Shown: piece after piece, positions 15,622 through 30,177 of the stretch
How the letters are laid out: the number at the start of each line of letters is the position of its first letter
Numbering within the stretch: the first letter of the stretch is position 1
Position numbers and translations under genes: made by a program
Notes under the pieces: generated by a model
Database searches by the model: none
Seen by the model: the letters and a program-made list of their open reading frames with translations, nothing else
Told to the model about the DNA's origin: nothing
Origin: Mesostigma viride
Lineage: Eukaryota; Streptophyta; Mesostigmatophyceae; Mesostigmatales; Mesostigmataceae
DNA: 64,000 bases
Assembly: GCA_009746045.1 (NCBI GenBank)
Contig: RPFO01000418.1
Location: forward strand, 2,046,670-2,110,669
Reading direction: 5' to 3'

Positions 15622-18600
15622 CTAGGAGGTAGGGTGGGAGCCACGGAAGAATGGCTTTTTGGAAATAGGCCCCTCTTCACACTGTGCAGTTGCACTACGA
15701 GGCTGCTTGCCTTTGCGACTAGCTGCTCTATCCGGCTCGCAAGCACTGCGGTGCCTCCTAGACTGAGCCCCGTGGACCTTAGGCCTTCCCCGCGGCTTTG
15801 CGATTGGTGGGTTGCCACATAACAAGGGCTGTTGGGTTGGCGCAGATGTTGCTTGCGCATTGACTGGGAGTGGGTGCTGAGCTATCATCGGTTGTGCAGG
15901 GCCCGGGGTTGTGGCTGGAAGACCGGGGTTGTCGGAAACACACATCTCAATTCCACGCTCTATATGCTGCATGATTTCCACTTCCTTACGGGACTCGACC
16001 GCCAATTGAACAAGGCGGCGGCTAAGGGCTATCAAGTTGGCATAGTTTGGTGTCACCTCCACGTTGGAGGGGGTGGTTGGGTCAACAACCAAGTGGGGTG
16101 TAGGATGCTGCGGCCTTGTCATCGCTTTGAAAGACTCATTGCGCATATTTGCCTGATCTAAAGGCAACAACCACTTCTGGTGGACACACTGCAACGGCAG
16201 AGCCTTTGCTTGAAGCCACACAGCAATTAGCTCCACAGCAAGCACGTGCCTGCAAGGGAGGCCCATGTGGACAACATATTGACAACTGCAAGCAATGGGG
16301 TGCTTGTCGCTGCCAAGAGTAACAATCCTTGACACTACCGTAGGCTCATCCTCCTTCAGTTGTTCTCGGCGAGCCTGGCTCCCAGAGCTCTCTGGAGATA
16401 ACTTTACCTCCACCAGGTTGCCATCATACACGGGACCAACTATGTAATGAAACGCCATTGCTAACTGGATTTTCAGCTTGTCAAAAGCATATTTGGCTAA
16501 CTTTGTCTCAGCATCAACCAAAACCGGGTGGGCTATGGGACTGATGCGGTTCAGGTGGTGCTTAGATCGACGGTAAAGCTCGATCTCATGTGACTCCGCA
16601 CGCCGTTGCCACAAATCAGCCAGCACAACAGGGAGCTCCTCCAACTGCGTGGTTTTGTCCACACGGTTTTTTATCGCGTTGTGCGTGACCTCGGACCTTT
16701 GGGAAGAGCTCATCCCAAATGTTGAGTCACCCCAAGTAAAGCGGCGGGCCCATTTACGCGCGGTGTCATACAGCTTGTCCATGTGAGACCGCTCACATTT
16801 GGCGGGTGGATACAACAAGTCAAACACCTGGTTGTAGCCATCACTACCAGCAGCCACAAATCGCGCATCCTCAGCAATCTTGGCTCTGCAGCTGGGTACA
16901 AAGACGCTGTTTACCACCTCGCAAAGTTGTTGTGTAAGATCTATGAAGGAAGTATACCCAGGAAAACGATTCTGAAAGTTCTCCACCGGGCTTTGTTTGT
17001 AGGTTACGTACTCGTCCCAGAAGATGTTCGCAATATCAGTCGCTAGCGACAACCACTCATCGCTTCGACGCACCTCGAACACACGCATGCCGTTCTCCAT
17101 CGTCCAGCTGAGGAGAAGGCCACAACGCATATTCTTCACCTTCATTTGCCACTGAAGCTGGGCAAAATGGTACAGTCGCATCTTCTCCAGGGGATGCGCG
17201 TCCTTCCACACAATAGTGCATTGCCTGTGAAGCGACAACAAGTCAACAGAGCGACAACAAGAACATGTACAGAAAAGTTACACCTATGTCTGGCGTAATT
17301 CATCGATGCACAACAAAAAGCCCCTTGGGCACACGACATAGAAAGCGAGTTAGCCAACTGAAACTAAGTGTGTGATAAATATCTTGTCAACTTTGTATAA
17401 TATATAGATAAATACTTATACTTCTTGAACGTAGCGGTGTATGTAGCTTCTAAAAGGGAGGGAGGGGGGGTGGGAGGGGGTGAGGGAGGGGGAATGTCAA
17501 GCAAACCTGAGGTACTTGGAACTGCAAGGTTACTTGCGAAATTCGGCCGAACGAGGCGAAGCAGGCAGCATGTTGGGCAAGGCGGCAAGGCCTTGTGTAG
17601 CAAGCGGCGGGTGAAGTGAGTAATGGGCTGCTGGCAACCGGTGTTGCGGCGGTAAACAGGAGGCATAGCTTGGATGGCGGGAATGGGCATTGAGAATATG
17701 CTCTAGTTGGTTGGGGCAACAAGCATGACTTGGTATGGCCTATTGACCAAATGTGATACTATTCCCCCTGATGAGGGCGGCGAACACGTGCTACCCGGGC
17801 CATGTTGGGGGGGCTAAGCCAACAGGCAAAACTAGTTGGCGAGAAAATCAGATATTGTAATGAACCTTTGATTGTTTCATGAAAAGGTTGAGGAAGGTTT
17901 AAGGTTTAGATGCATTTCGGGTGACACATGCATTTGGGCCTAAAAATGCAATGGTGACACCGCCTTTTGGTAGACCTTGCATGACACATAAAAACCGTGG
18001 TTTGCAATCACTGTTAAAACTTGTTGTGCTGATGATGCATAATGGTAAGCCACGGAGGCGAAACACTTGTACACTAATTGCTTGGATAATCAAGATGTGT
18101 GCAGAGCTGTGGGTGTCCATACCGGCTCTTTACAGTGTTGCGGTGGTAAATTGGATTGAAACATACGTACCGTTCCTCCCCAGCACGCAAGGTCGGCCCC
18201 TCCATGAACGTAGGGTGGGTCTTGACTTCAAGTAGGACGCCATCATCGTACGTGCATGTCTTGTCAGCCAATGAAACCCAACCCTGCACCAAGCCATCCG
18301 TCGTCGCTGCAAACCGACTGTCGTCTTGTGAGACCGCCGTGGGGCATGATGTCATGGTAGCATCCGGGAAGCTGTCCAGAAAATCTGACTTGGCAGTTGA
18401 CTCGTGCATGATGCCGTAGCACAAACGCACACGAGTAATCAGATCTTCTGTACAGCTAGCAGACTCGCGGCGCAGGTGCCGCAATGCTTCTATCACACGA
18501 GCGTGTCCGCATTTGAAACCAAAGTGGCCAGCGACATCGCTTTCAAACATACCCAAGACGGCGGCAAGCAGGCTGGCTGTCAAACGTCCGAGGCGCAACA

Positions 18601-19883
18601 TGTCATCCTTTTCAACGTGCGCATTCAACATGCGAGGATGACGAGGGACATGACCAGCCTGGAGGTAGGGCAGGTTGGACCAATGGGCCAACGTGCGGCA
18701 TTTGGGGCCCCAATACTTCTGGGGAAGGAGAAGAAGGACCTGCAAAAAATCTCTGTCAAAGTGCTCACGGCTGCGAAGATCGGTTTGGTTGCGTAGCCGC
18801 CACAATGCCAGGTAAAACTTCTCCCACGCAGCTTCGTCACCGAAGCAACGCCTCATGTTCTTTGTCACATTCATGATGAAGAGGTGGAATATACAAAGAT
18901 GATGAGTGATTCCTCGCTTTGTAATCGCCAATGCCATGGCCTGGTCTTCGTCGGTGATGGCAACCTTCGGCAAGTGCCCATGCATGCACTCAGCGAACTG
19001 GTCCCATATCCAGCCAAATGCCTGCTCGTGCTCCGACACTGTTAGGGCAACTCCATAAATGTCATTTTTCCCGTAAGGAGACACACCCGTGAAGAAGATT
19101 AGCTTCATGCCATGATTATTCGTGCCGTGGGTCGCGTCAACAGAAACCGCCTGGGAATCACAAGCCATGGCATAACGCTCCCTCATGTCCCCCGTCGCGT
19201 AGAAAAGAAGGTTGAGCCGGTTGTTGCCATCAACAGCATGCTTCCAGTAGAAACGAGGATCGGCATCTTGCTGGGCATAGCACCAGGAGACCAACTTCGA
19301 CGCAGACGACAAGTTATCTTCAGGAGACCGCCGCAGGAAATTCCTGACATCGCTATCAATCCACGTGCGGTTTTCCCCAAATTCCTTATCGATCATTGTC
19401 AGGATTGTTGGCAGGTCGACCCCGCTCTTCCTGCACAACAATATCCTTGCCTTCACCTCATCAGGCAGCTTTCGAAGCATGGGGTCCAAGAGAGCAGCAA
19501 TGGTCCCGGGACGTCTTAGCTCATGATTGTGGCCAGTGGGAAGGTGCCCTGGCTTTAGGCTTGTCACGGGCAATGGGTATTTTGTGACATAAAACATCCC
19601 ATCCTTCCGCTTTGCAATCACAACTCGCCACTCACAATTCGTCTTCTTGGATGTTGTCTGTTTTTTGCCTTGATGATTAGCTACACCGCAACCATCGCAC
19701 CAGAATTCCCGGCGCTCTGTTCTGCTCTGAGCCACGTAGCGGGCGCATAACGCGAAGGCTCCATGCTCACCATGATCAGCCCATGATTGAATTGCGGCAC
19801 GAGCGGCGACCCAGGATTCCCAAGGCCCCGTCGGCATATTCTTGGCAAGATCGCAATCCCCTCCTATGTCCCGTGGAGCGTCC
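15622..19883 (-). CDS. FAR1/MULE-type transposase, core exons
   Basis: Two large exons, 18171-19883 and 15622-17224, are joined by a GTACGT donor and a TTCACAG acceptor with matching phase. Exon one has a FAR1-like zinc-binding segment (WCDGCG near the start, a CEW and a later HNH), then the DDE catalytic region: VSVDATHGTN (first Asp), VAITDEDQAMALAI (second Asp) and a Cys/His pair in HHLCIFHLFIMN. Exon two has the serine-rich RSEVTHNAIK segment and a SWIM zinc finger, CSCQYVVHMGLPCRH (CxCx8CxH), then a basic, Pro/Ala-rich tail ending at TGA. The core frame is intact over about 1,100 residues, so the copy could be recent or domesticated. Terminal inverted repeats were not found. Confidence 0.85.
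17225..18170 (-). other. Intron between the two transposase core exons
   Basis: About 946 bp, bounded by donor GTACGT and acceptor TTCACAG in minus orientation. It contains a G-rich tract at 17450-17500 and several short ORFs that have no family resemblance. No echo of the flanking exons was noticed here, unlike in the host-type genes. Confidence 0.55.
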
Positions 19884-20184
19884 CTGTGCAATGAGACACA
19901 ATAGCAAGTGTAGTGTGTGAACAAGACTAAGTGAGACAGCAAACAACATGGAATGAGTTCGAGCAACGTTTATCAACCTTAACCTCGGGACCCTATAAAA
20001 CAACCCAATAACCGTAGCCGACCCATTAACCGTTCACCCACTGGGTTACTTGAGACGGTGAGAGGCTAACTAACCCCTTATTTGATGCATACAACATTAA
20101 ATTATATGTATATTTATACACCAAACTAATTTCATGGGGTCATGTAATCGAGAGGCGCATCAACACATGATGCGCGCATTCTTC

Positions 20185-20690
20185 TAACAAGCAATTACCT
20201 TGCGCACGGGGCAGTCAGTAAGGCGGCCGTTGGGGGGGGCTGAGCCCAGGCGCGGGCGCGACGCCAGCCCCGCTGTTGGGACCGGGGCAGCTCGCAAAGC
20301 CGCTGCCGCTGGTGCGGCTGCCAGGGATGCGATTGTCAGCGCCGGGCACGGATGTGCCAGGCTCGCTGCTGAGCGGGGACAGTGCGCTGCAGGCAAAGGC
20401 ACGCAAACGACGCAGGTTTGGTCCACATGGGTGCCTTAGTCCGAAAGCCAAGTGCGTTACTCCATACCTAACACCACGCATCATCACACGATGAACATAA
20501 TGATGTCAGGTTGGCATGCCGCGTGGCCCAAGGGGGCTGTCTCTTCTAACAAGCAATTACCTTGCGCACGGGTCAGTCAGTAAGGCGGCCGTTGGGGGGG
20601 GCTGAGCCCAGGCGCGGGCACGACGCCAACCCCGCTGTTGGGACCGGGGCAGCTCGCAAAGCCGCCGCTGTTGAGCAGGGATGGCGCGGC
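20185..20690 (-). repeat. Local duplication in the transposase-gene intron
   Basis: 20185-20310 and 20545-20665 are near-identical direct copies beginning 'cttctaacaagcaattacct' and running through a G/C-rich block containing 'ggcggccgttggggggggct'. Each copy carries a donor-like 'ggtaattgc' in minus orientation after a short open segment, so these could be duplicated or alternative exons. I could not fit either into a phase-consistent transcript because of in-frame stops. Confidence 0.65.
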
Positions 20691-20869
20691 GCAGGCAAAT
20701 GACGCAGGTTTGATCCGCATAAGAGAGCTCGCAGTGCCGCAGACAGAATGATCGAGTCGCGTAACACCTTTACACTAGCACGAGGTTCAGGAGTTAGGCT
20801 CATAGTAATGCGAAAAAAATTTGCTTGGTCAAATCCATAAAAAAACGAGCCATCACTGCCTTTCATTAC

Positions 20870-24671
<3,802 letters not shown>

Positions 24672-24881
24672 GATGATAGTGCCTATGAAATGAAATCGCA
24701 AGCCGCGACGTTCTTCACGAGGATTGCAGTCGGCTAGTTGCGGCCATGATCACCAGAGGTCGCATCGGCGAATTTGACCCAAGTCCTGCTTGCTCAAAAT
24801 TTGGCGCCTTTTGCAAGCCACACTTTTACGTCGGTTGGAGTTTTACGCCGCACCAGTGGGTAGCTGTCAAGTCGCGCCGCG

Positions 24882-25005
24882 CCCAGCCTTGCGCACTCCC
24901 AGCCTCGCGCACTCCCCAGCCTTGCGCACGCCAGCCTTGCGCACGCTGCGCCGCGCCCAGCCTTGTGCATCGTCTGAAGAAATCAGTGTCTGATGTTTAC
25001 AAAAA
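24882..25005 (-). repeat. Dispersed repeat, inverted partner of 11696-11819
   Basis: Exact reverse complement of 11696-11819 over 124 bases as read by eye. It lies just upstream of the proposed 5' exon of the transposase gene, so it would fall in that gene's promoter region. Confidence 0.9.
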
Positions 25006-25009
25006 TCCA

Positions 25010-27050
25010 AATACATAAGTGCATATGTATTTGGAGTTGGCCGGACTAGGTACATAGCTTTGGCCCCATACCCGCCACGTGGTTACCGCGGAGACGTTTC
25101 GGTCGCGAAATTCTGTGGTTCAAGCAGTTGGGACTTGGGTGTTACCTTACTTCGGTACTACTTCCTAGCTCCTAGTTTCTACAGTAGTTGCTAGTTAGGA
25201 AAATTCATTGAGAGCTGCGCGCTGACATAACGGGACCCAGCGGCCACTGGCCAGCATTGCCCGCGAGTAAATTGTCGCCTGTCGGTGACGCACAAGGCTC
25301 GACGCAGAGGCCAGCAGTGTAGCGGTAGGCGATGGGTAAACTCGCACCCAGTCCGTTGCCATTGACAGACACCGCACGCTATATTTTTGTGGTGCGAGCT
25401 AGGTGCAACCCACACAGGCTCAGGCATGCTCAGCCGCTCGAAATTGATCGTGACGGAACGCACCCGCGAGTGTTGACCTTGCCTAATGCAGGATCAGAGC
25501 CCCATGGGCAAAAAGGGAGTAGGAGAATTGACGGAAGGTGCCAGGGATTATCAGTAGGCAGGACTTTGCGGTAACAGAGAGAATGGCTGAGACGTGGCGG
25601 CAGTGGTTTGCTTAAATTCTGGCCCTACCGTTGCCAATTATTGTTATAAGACGTGAGGCGTGAGTCGAACTTGTAGGGTTGGCACGGTGGGGAAAGTCGT
25701 AAATAAGGCTGTTGCCATAATGGCGGGTGGTGGCTAATCCAGAATATGAAAAGCTTTAAAGCGAAGCTAAAAAAGATACGCACCCATAAGCATCGGCGCT
25801 CGAAGTCCGACAAGCATTTGAATGGTAATTGCGCAAGCCCTTGCTGGAGTTGTAGTGCACCAGCCCTTCGCTTGTTCTCGTTTCTTGGTCATTATCTATC
25901 TTAGGGTTTAAGGTGGGGTCCCTCGCGTCTCGCAAATCGGGCCAGGGTGTTGATGAGTGAAGCAGAAGTTAGGAACCTAAGTTACATTCTTTCTAAGGCA
26001 GTGTCTTCTGGTGAAAATGCGTGGGAAAGCTTCCGAAAAGTGTTCTGCCTACCCTTCAAACCGGTGGCATAAATACTCAGCGTCCAGGCCTGCCGCGCCT
26101 GATATCCTTCCTGTGCTTTGGCTTTGGAGGCATAACGAATGGATTTTTGCTGGGCCTGCAGCACTACGCCATCAGCGTGCGTCAGCAGGGCCAGCCTGCT
26201 TGGCAATATTTATTACTTACCAGCAGGGTGGGGGCAGGCTTTTCCATCAGGTGTCATGTTTGCCCTATTGATGCGGATTTTTGTTAGCGGCTTTATGTAG
26301 ATCTCTTATAAGAGCTAGAGCATTATTCGTACAAGACACGTACCATGCTTGCCTTGCATTCTGGAAGTCATGGACAAAGTGCATAGTTGGCCGTTCCAGT
26401 CACCCAACTCCACGGTTCGCCCATGTCATATTTCCTACATGTGCTCCTGTAGCGTCTTTTCGTTGACCTTTTGGTTGGTGGCCACCCAAGCGCCATCTAA
26501 CGATCTGGTTTTCGAGCACTTGTGGATATTTGGTGGTGGGGGTGGGGGTGGGGTGGGGGTCGGGTGGGGGTGGGGGAATATGTCCCTCGGTACTCTTAGG
26601 GGAAGTATTTGCGGGTGGATGTGTGTGTGTTTGTAAGGGAAAAATATGGGATGGGTGTGCTATTTTAAAGTCATAATGTGCTTTTGGATGAGGGACCAAC
26701 AAGCACAAGTATCTCTTTTTTTGTTTGGCGGGGGTAGTAGGGAGAGCTGGGCTTCTGGCTAGGATTGCAAGCGATTTCCGTATCAGCCACAGCTGATGGT
26801 TTCAAGACCACGGTGTGTTCTGCTAAAGCTATGTTTTGTTATATGATAGCCATCTTTTATTCTATTTATAGCCTAGTACTGGGCAGCCTATCCCGAATAC
26901 AGGCACGTCGTTTGTTCACCAGCTTTGCTGTGAACTGCCTGTCCCCATTGCCCGCCAGAACCTTCCTTCTTTTTTTTCCTTTTTTTGTAACTTTTCCCAA
27001 TGCCTAACCATCCTCATTCCTACCCATCCCCCCCCCCGTCCCGTCCTGTC
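25010..27050. other. Intergenic interval without a supported gene
   Basis: Short ORFs occur on both strands (for example minus 25982-26206 and plus 26021-26287), but none shows family similarity, splice consistency or codon bias like the neighbouring exons. 26530-26580 is a G/T-rich tract (ggtgggg units). Upstream exons of the gene whose last exon starts near 27059 must lie here or further left, but could not be located. Confidence 0.4.
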
Positions 27051-27058
27051 TGTTCCAG

Positions 27059-28283
27059 CCACCCCCCCGCCAGTCTACCTGTGCGATGACAACGACCTGG
27101 CCCGTTCCCTCAACGTGGGCGTGCCCGATACCCCCTCCTCCTCCAATCCATCGGGACACCCCAACCTCTCATCCTCCTACCGGGCATCCGCATACCACTC
27201 CTCCAACCCGACGTCCGCAAACCAGTCGGGCAACTCGGCCGCGGCACTCTCCGCGGGCCTCTCCGCAAACTCTGCTGCCAGCTCCGACCTAGCCGCGTAC
27301 GCCTCGCACACGTCGGCCCCCTCCGCCCTCTCCGTCTCCATCCCTGGGAGCGCCAGCTGTCCCTCCCTGGACGCGCTTGTGCCGCCCTCGTCCTCGTGCA
27401 CGCCAGGGTCCCTGGGGGCAGCAGGCGGGGGGCATGGGTGGCGCGGCCGCGGCGCTGGGGAGCCCTCGCCTCTCATCCCAGATGGATTGGATGTCAGTCG
27501 ATTGGGGTCGGACTGGGGACCGGGGGGCAGCATGAGGGCAGCCAGGGACTTGGATCGGTTGGACCCGAGTCGGGGGGTGAGGGCTGCCAATAACCTGAGC
27601 TCGCCAGGGTCATCTTTCCCGGGCGCGGGCATGCGGGGGAGGGAACCAGGTGGTGGTGGTGGCATGGGGGCCGTGGTCTCGCCGCTGGCATCCGCATCCG
27701 TCCCCATGATCAGTCCTAACACATCCTCATCGCCATGCGTCCGGTCGCAGCTGTCTGCCGACCGTAGCGGCGCGGCATCGCAGCAGGAACGGGCGGCTGC
27801 GGCGGCGCCGCGTACCGCCTCTCGTGGGGTGGGGGTCGCGCCCTTGTCACCGTTGGGCACGTGCGCGTTGGAGGAGGGGGGGAGTTGCGACAGGGAGGGG
27901 GACACGAGCGAGCTTACTACTGATGGGGGGAGAGGGAGCGGGCTGGGGCGAGGGAGGGAAGGGGCTGTGAGTCGAGGGCACGGGGGTTCGGGGGGGGTGG
28001 AGGGCCATTATGGTAGGAGGAGCGGGGACAGTGATGAGGATTATGGGGGGGCGGGGCGGCGTCCGAGGATGAGGAAGAGGAGTTCTTTGACTGCGCGCCA
28101 CCGGGGGCGTGCTTGCTGCCGGAATTCGGCAGTGGTGGTGGCGGGCGTACGGCACCGTGGGACGCTGACGTCAGCGACGACACAGACAGCATGTCGGTGC
28201 ACAGCGCGGTGTCATCGTTCGGGGGGGAGGCAGACTCAGGTACTTGGGAGGCATTGGGTGCGGCCTCTTTGATGCACCGATGA
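27059..28283 (+). CDS. Ser/Gly-rich terminal exon of an unrecognised protein
   Basis: An acceptor (tgttccag) opens a frame that starts PPPPVYLCDDNDLARSLNVG and continues as a Ser/Gly/Pro-rich, probably disordered chain. After a G7 homopolymer at 28045-28051 the original frame turns into basic nonsense-like sequence, while the adjacent frame gives an acidic segment (ASEDEEEEFFDCAPPG) then DVSDDTDSMSVHSAVSS and ends at a TGA at 28281. One missing G would unite the two. I read it as a real last exon with a homopolymer error or frameshift. A GT after 28237 could instead be a donor. Acidic DEEEFFD stretches followed by phospho-Ser clusters occur in lipid-transfer and membrane-contact proteins, but that does not assign a family. 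Confidence 0.5.
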
Positions 28284-28571
28284 TCTTTGTTTGCATGCCA
28301 AGCGTAGGGCACATTGGAAATCTGGAGTGCGTTGGAGGCTTCGGGCCCGCTATACGCTTTCCATGGCTCCACCTCTTTCCTCCACCTCCTTCATGCCCCT
28401 GAGCTCCCTTTCCTCCACCTTTGGCATCCACCATGGCTGACTTAGTAGCAGTAGTTGTTGCTGTTGATAGGTATGAGGCAGATTCCATCGCCTGCCGGAG
28501 TACTAGGACTAAAAATATATTTGTTTAAATGAAATATTGCTTTTTTCATGATGGACATGTGAGGAAGCTTC

Positions 28572-28985
28572 ATTTGCCCACTAGTCTAGAGTAAAACGTC
28601 ACTAGCTTGCCCACTAGTCTAGAGTAAAGCGTCACTAGCTTGCCCACTAGTCTAGAGTAAAGCGTCACTAGCTTGCCCACTAGTCGAGAGTAAAGCGTCA
28701 CTAGCTTGCCCGCTAGTCGAGAGTAAAGCGTCACTAGCTTGCCCGCTAGTCTAGAGTAAAGCGTCACTAGCTTGCCCACTAGTCTAGAGTAAAGCGTCAC
28801 TAGCTTGCCCGCTAGTCTAGAGTAAAGCGTCACTAGCTTGCCCACTAGTCGAGAGTAAAGCGTCACTAGCTTGCCCACTAGTCTAGAGTAAAGCGTCACT
28901 AGCTTGCCCACTAGTCTAGAGTAAAGCGTCACTAGCTTGCCCACTAGTCTAGAGTAAAGTGTCACTAGCTTGCCCACTAGCTTGG
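28572..28985. repeat. 33-bp minisatellite, about 12 units
   Basis: Units of the type 'cccactagtctagagtaaag' + cgtcactagcttg, with the variants cccgctag and tcgagag distributed through the array. Units are contiguous with no spacers, so it is not a CRISPR array. The minus-strand frame is open (Leu-Val-Thr-Leu-Tyr-Ser-Arg repeats) only because 33 is divisible by three. Confidence 0.96.
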
Positions 28986-29189
28986 CCCCGCGACACGCGG
29001 GGGTTGATTTCTCGCCTGCGATCTCGGGCTTGCGTCTCCTGTTTCCCGTTGGGCTACATTGCCCATCTCCTGCTGCCGGTCGTCCGTTTCTCCAAGTTCT
29101 CAGTAGTTGCGGCATGTGGGACTGGATGGGGTGAGGCTTTCGGTTTATCTCCCTCTCGCTTCCGCCGCGTGTTCGTTTCCATTTTACCC

Positions 29190-29310
29190 GGCGTGCCCCC
29201 TCTTGCTTCCCCGGCGTGCCCCCTCTCCCCTCCCCGGCGTGCCCCCTCTCCCCTCCCCGGCGTGCCCCCTCTCCCCTCCCCGGCGTGCCCCCTCTCCCCT
29301 CCCCGGCTTG
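29190..29310. repeat. 23-bp tandem repeat, about five units
   Basis: Units of cggcgtgccccctctcccc + tccc in a pyrimidine-rich zone (29160-29480) that also contains several copies of 'ctgtcggttctctagctcc'-like phrases. The zone lies upstream of the first recognisable ANKRD13 exon. No coding role is supported. Confidence 0.85.
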
Positions 29311-29678
29311 GTGGCGGTTCTCTAGCGCCCCTCTCGCTTGCCCTGCTTGCCCCCTCTCGGTAGCCCGGCCTTCTCGTTTCCATTTCACTCACCGTGTCCC
29401 CTGCCTGTCGGTTCTCTAGCTCCCTGTCGGCTCTCTAGCTCTCTGTCGGTTGCCCTGCCTGTGTTTCAGGACGCGGTTCCCTGGCTCGGTTCTCCGGCGT
29501 TGCCCCTGCCTGTCCCCTGTCCGCTACGGCCGGACCGGGAGCCATCATAGGGGTGGAGCCATCAAAGTCGTGGATGGCTCCCCGCCTTGCTTGTGCCAAC
29601 CCTTGTGCGCCCCCTCGTGCCAACGCCTGGCGCCGATCGCCCTCCACTGCCACAACTGCGCTGACGTCATCTTAATAA

Positions 29679-30146
29679 CACGCGGTCAGAGATCAAAACC
29701 TCCTCCCACTGCTTGTAAGCTTGCGGTTTCATGTTCTATTTAAGTCCCGTCATCTTAATAACGTCGGAAATGTACAACCTATAACCTATTTTCGGTCCAT
29801 CCATGCGTTTGCGGTCCATCCATTTCCGGTCTGTCCATGCGTGGGTGAAGAGGGCGAGGCGTCAGGGACACCCGCGGACAGCATAAACACCCGCGCTCGC
29901 AAGCCCAGCCTGTCGTCGCGAACGGACTGTACGAAACCGGGCTGGGAAGGACCATCTCTCGGGGACCGTGCCGCGTCCCCGTCGAGGGTCGGCGATGTGC
30001 CGGAGGCCAGCAGCCCCGTCTCCCGCTCGCCTTATGCTGCCCACCGCGCAGCGTTCTATGACGACGTCCGTGCGATCGTGCGTGGTTGGGAGGGCTGGTC
30101 GGTGGACGAGCGGCAGGGGCACGACCCGCTGGGCAACACGGTAAAC

Positions 30147-30177
<31 letters not shown>

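Noticed and set aside
26011-26287. Plus-strand ORF with a hydrophobic stretch
   Set aside because: No start context, splice support or family similarity; an opposing minus-strand ORF is equally open.
28572-28985. Possible CRISPR-like array
   Set aside because: Units are contiguous 33-mers with no spacers, in a eukaryotic genome.
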